From: a virus
Length of the DNA stretch: 43,701 nucleotides
IMG/VR virus record: IMGVR_UViG_3300022200_003840
Coordinates: 1-43,701 of that record
Strand: one strand, 5' to 3'
This document shows positions 43,242-43,701 of the stretch, one piece after another. Positions within the stretch are counted from its first letter, which is position 1; the number at the start of each line of letters is the position of its first letter. The position numbers and the translations under genes are program-made. The notes beneath the pieces were generated by a model. The model did no database searches, was not told the DNA's origin, and was given only the letters and a program-made list of their open reading frames with translations.

Positions 43242-43679
43242 ATGAAGTATTACCAAGGAAGATTTCAACCAAAGTTTCCTGAGAAGTATAGAGGTGATCC
43301 TAAGAACATCATCTATCGTAGTTCATGGGAATTGAATTGCATGGCATATTTCGATCGCAATCCAGATGTGGTCTGGTGGGCAAGCGAAGAGTTTACTATT
43401 CCTTATGTCTCGCCAATAGATGGTAAGAGGCACCGATACTTTCCTGATTTTATCGTTAAGACGAAGAACGGAGATGTGGTTGTATTTGAAGTCAAACCAG
43501 CAGCACAGTCAAAACCTCCAGAAAAGAAATCCCGTATCACTAAAAAATATGTGAACGAAGTCAAGACATGGGGTATCAATCAAGCCAAATGGAAAGCAGC
43601 AGAGGAGTTCTGCGCAGACCGTCAATGGAAATTTCAAGTACTGACCGAGCAACAATTGTTTGGCAAGAAGACTAAATAG
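43242..43679 (+). CDS. 4: Head completion protein gp4 (TnsA-like nuclease fold)
   Basis: The 145-aa protein (T4 gp4, also named gp50, is 150 aa) has YQGRFQPKFPEKYRGDPKNI, the RSSWELNCMAYFDRNPDVV helix and the nuclease-like HRYFPDFIVKTKNGDVVVFEVKP, with D79 and E92/K94 as a D-ExK site. It is involved in head completion before tail joining. It is the only long plus-strand gene at this end and lies next to the gp48/gp53 genes, close to its T4 order. GAG precedes the ATG by 5 bases. Confidence 0.9.
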   Translation: MKYYQGRFQPKFPEKYRGDPKNIIYRSSWELNCMAYFDRNPDVVWWASEEFTIPYVSPIDGKRHRYFPDFIVKTKNGDVVVFEVKPAAQSKPPEKKSRITKKYVNEVKTWGINQAKWKAAEEFCADRQWKFQVLTEQQLFGKKTK

Positions 43680-43684
43680 TCCAT

Positions 43685-43701
43685 ATGGCAAGCGTTTTCG
43701 A
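43685..43701 (+). CDS. Possible start of the next plus-strand gene (partial)
   Basis: An ATG six bases after the gp4 stop opens a frame reading MASVF to the window edge. Too short to identify; only its spacing and strand suggest a gene. No good ribosome site is seen. Confidence 0.3.

Noticed and set aside
1-43701. CRISPR arrays and tRNA genes
   Set aside because: No regularly spaced identical repeats of array type and no cloverleaf-like segment were noticed; the strong repeats are all protein-coding.

Overview
This window is a 43.7-kb piece of a T4-like contractile-tailed phage (myovirus), most likely from a marine or other aquatic Gram-negative host. The host class is inferred from a spanin-like lysis protein, an LpxA homologue and LPS-type glycosyltransferases. 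Almost every gene is on the minus strand. Genes are tightly packed with ATGA or TAATG overlaps, and exact T4-type late promoters (TATAAATA) recur. No photosynthesis genes, tRNAs or CRISPR arrays were seen.

Right part (about 23.3-43.7 kb): the conserved baseplate block in T4 order. It holds a gp48/54-type tube cap, gp53, a gp27-like hub, a small protein, a lysozyme-less gp5-type spike, a large protein with three identically spaced Cys repeats, a small basic protein, gp25, gp6, a gp7-like protein, gp8 and a 1956-aa DUF4815-type structural protein. A gp4-like head-completion nuclease gene faces the other way at the right edge.

Middle part (about 9.4-23.3 kb): the adhesion region. Two long fibres carry uninterrupted collagen-like Gly-X-Y tracts (47 and 84 triplets) and end in self-cleaving S74-type chaperones. 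Several small fibre proteins share an N-terminal module. A NUMOD3-repeat homing-endonuclease-like gene has been inserted on the opposite strand. Directly after the second collagen fibre, in one operon, lie a PKHD-type 2-oxoglutarate hydroxylase and a 621-aa protein combining a GT25 domain, a procollagen-lysyl-hydroxylase (PLOD) type glycosyltransferase domain and a PLOD-type lysyl hydroxylase domain. In both collagen tracts every Lys is in the Y position and every Pro in the X position, which matches a lysyl-hydroxylase substrate. I read this as a phage-encoded collagen hydroxylation and glycosylation system acting on its own fibres.

Next comes a fibre-tip protein with a C-type-lectin-like variable region of the diversity-generating-retroelement (DGR) kind, full of NNC codons. 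It is followed by a 53-aa truncated Avd-like gene. No reverse transcriptase or template repeat is visible, so this looks like a decayed, split or trans-acting DGR.

Left part (about 0.8-9.3 kb): a glycan and lipid cargo operon. It has GT32, GT2 and GT9-like glycosyltransferases, an LpxA-like acyltransferase, a fatty-acid desaturase, a TauD-like oxygenase, a DegT-type aminotransferase, a DUF6165-like protein, a cytidylyltransferase-cupin fusion and two related 2OG-oxygenase-like proteins, one of which has lost its active site. It probably remodels host LPS or supplies virion glycans. The left edge has a u-spanin-like lipoprotein with a C-terminal membrane anchor and a partial holin-like protein. 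Family assignments were made by reading motifs; no database search was run.
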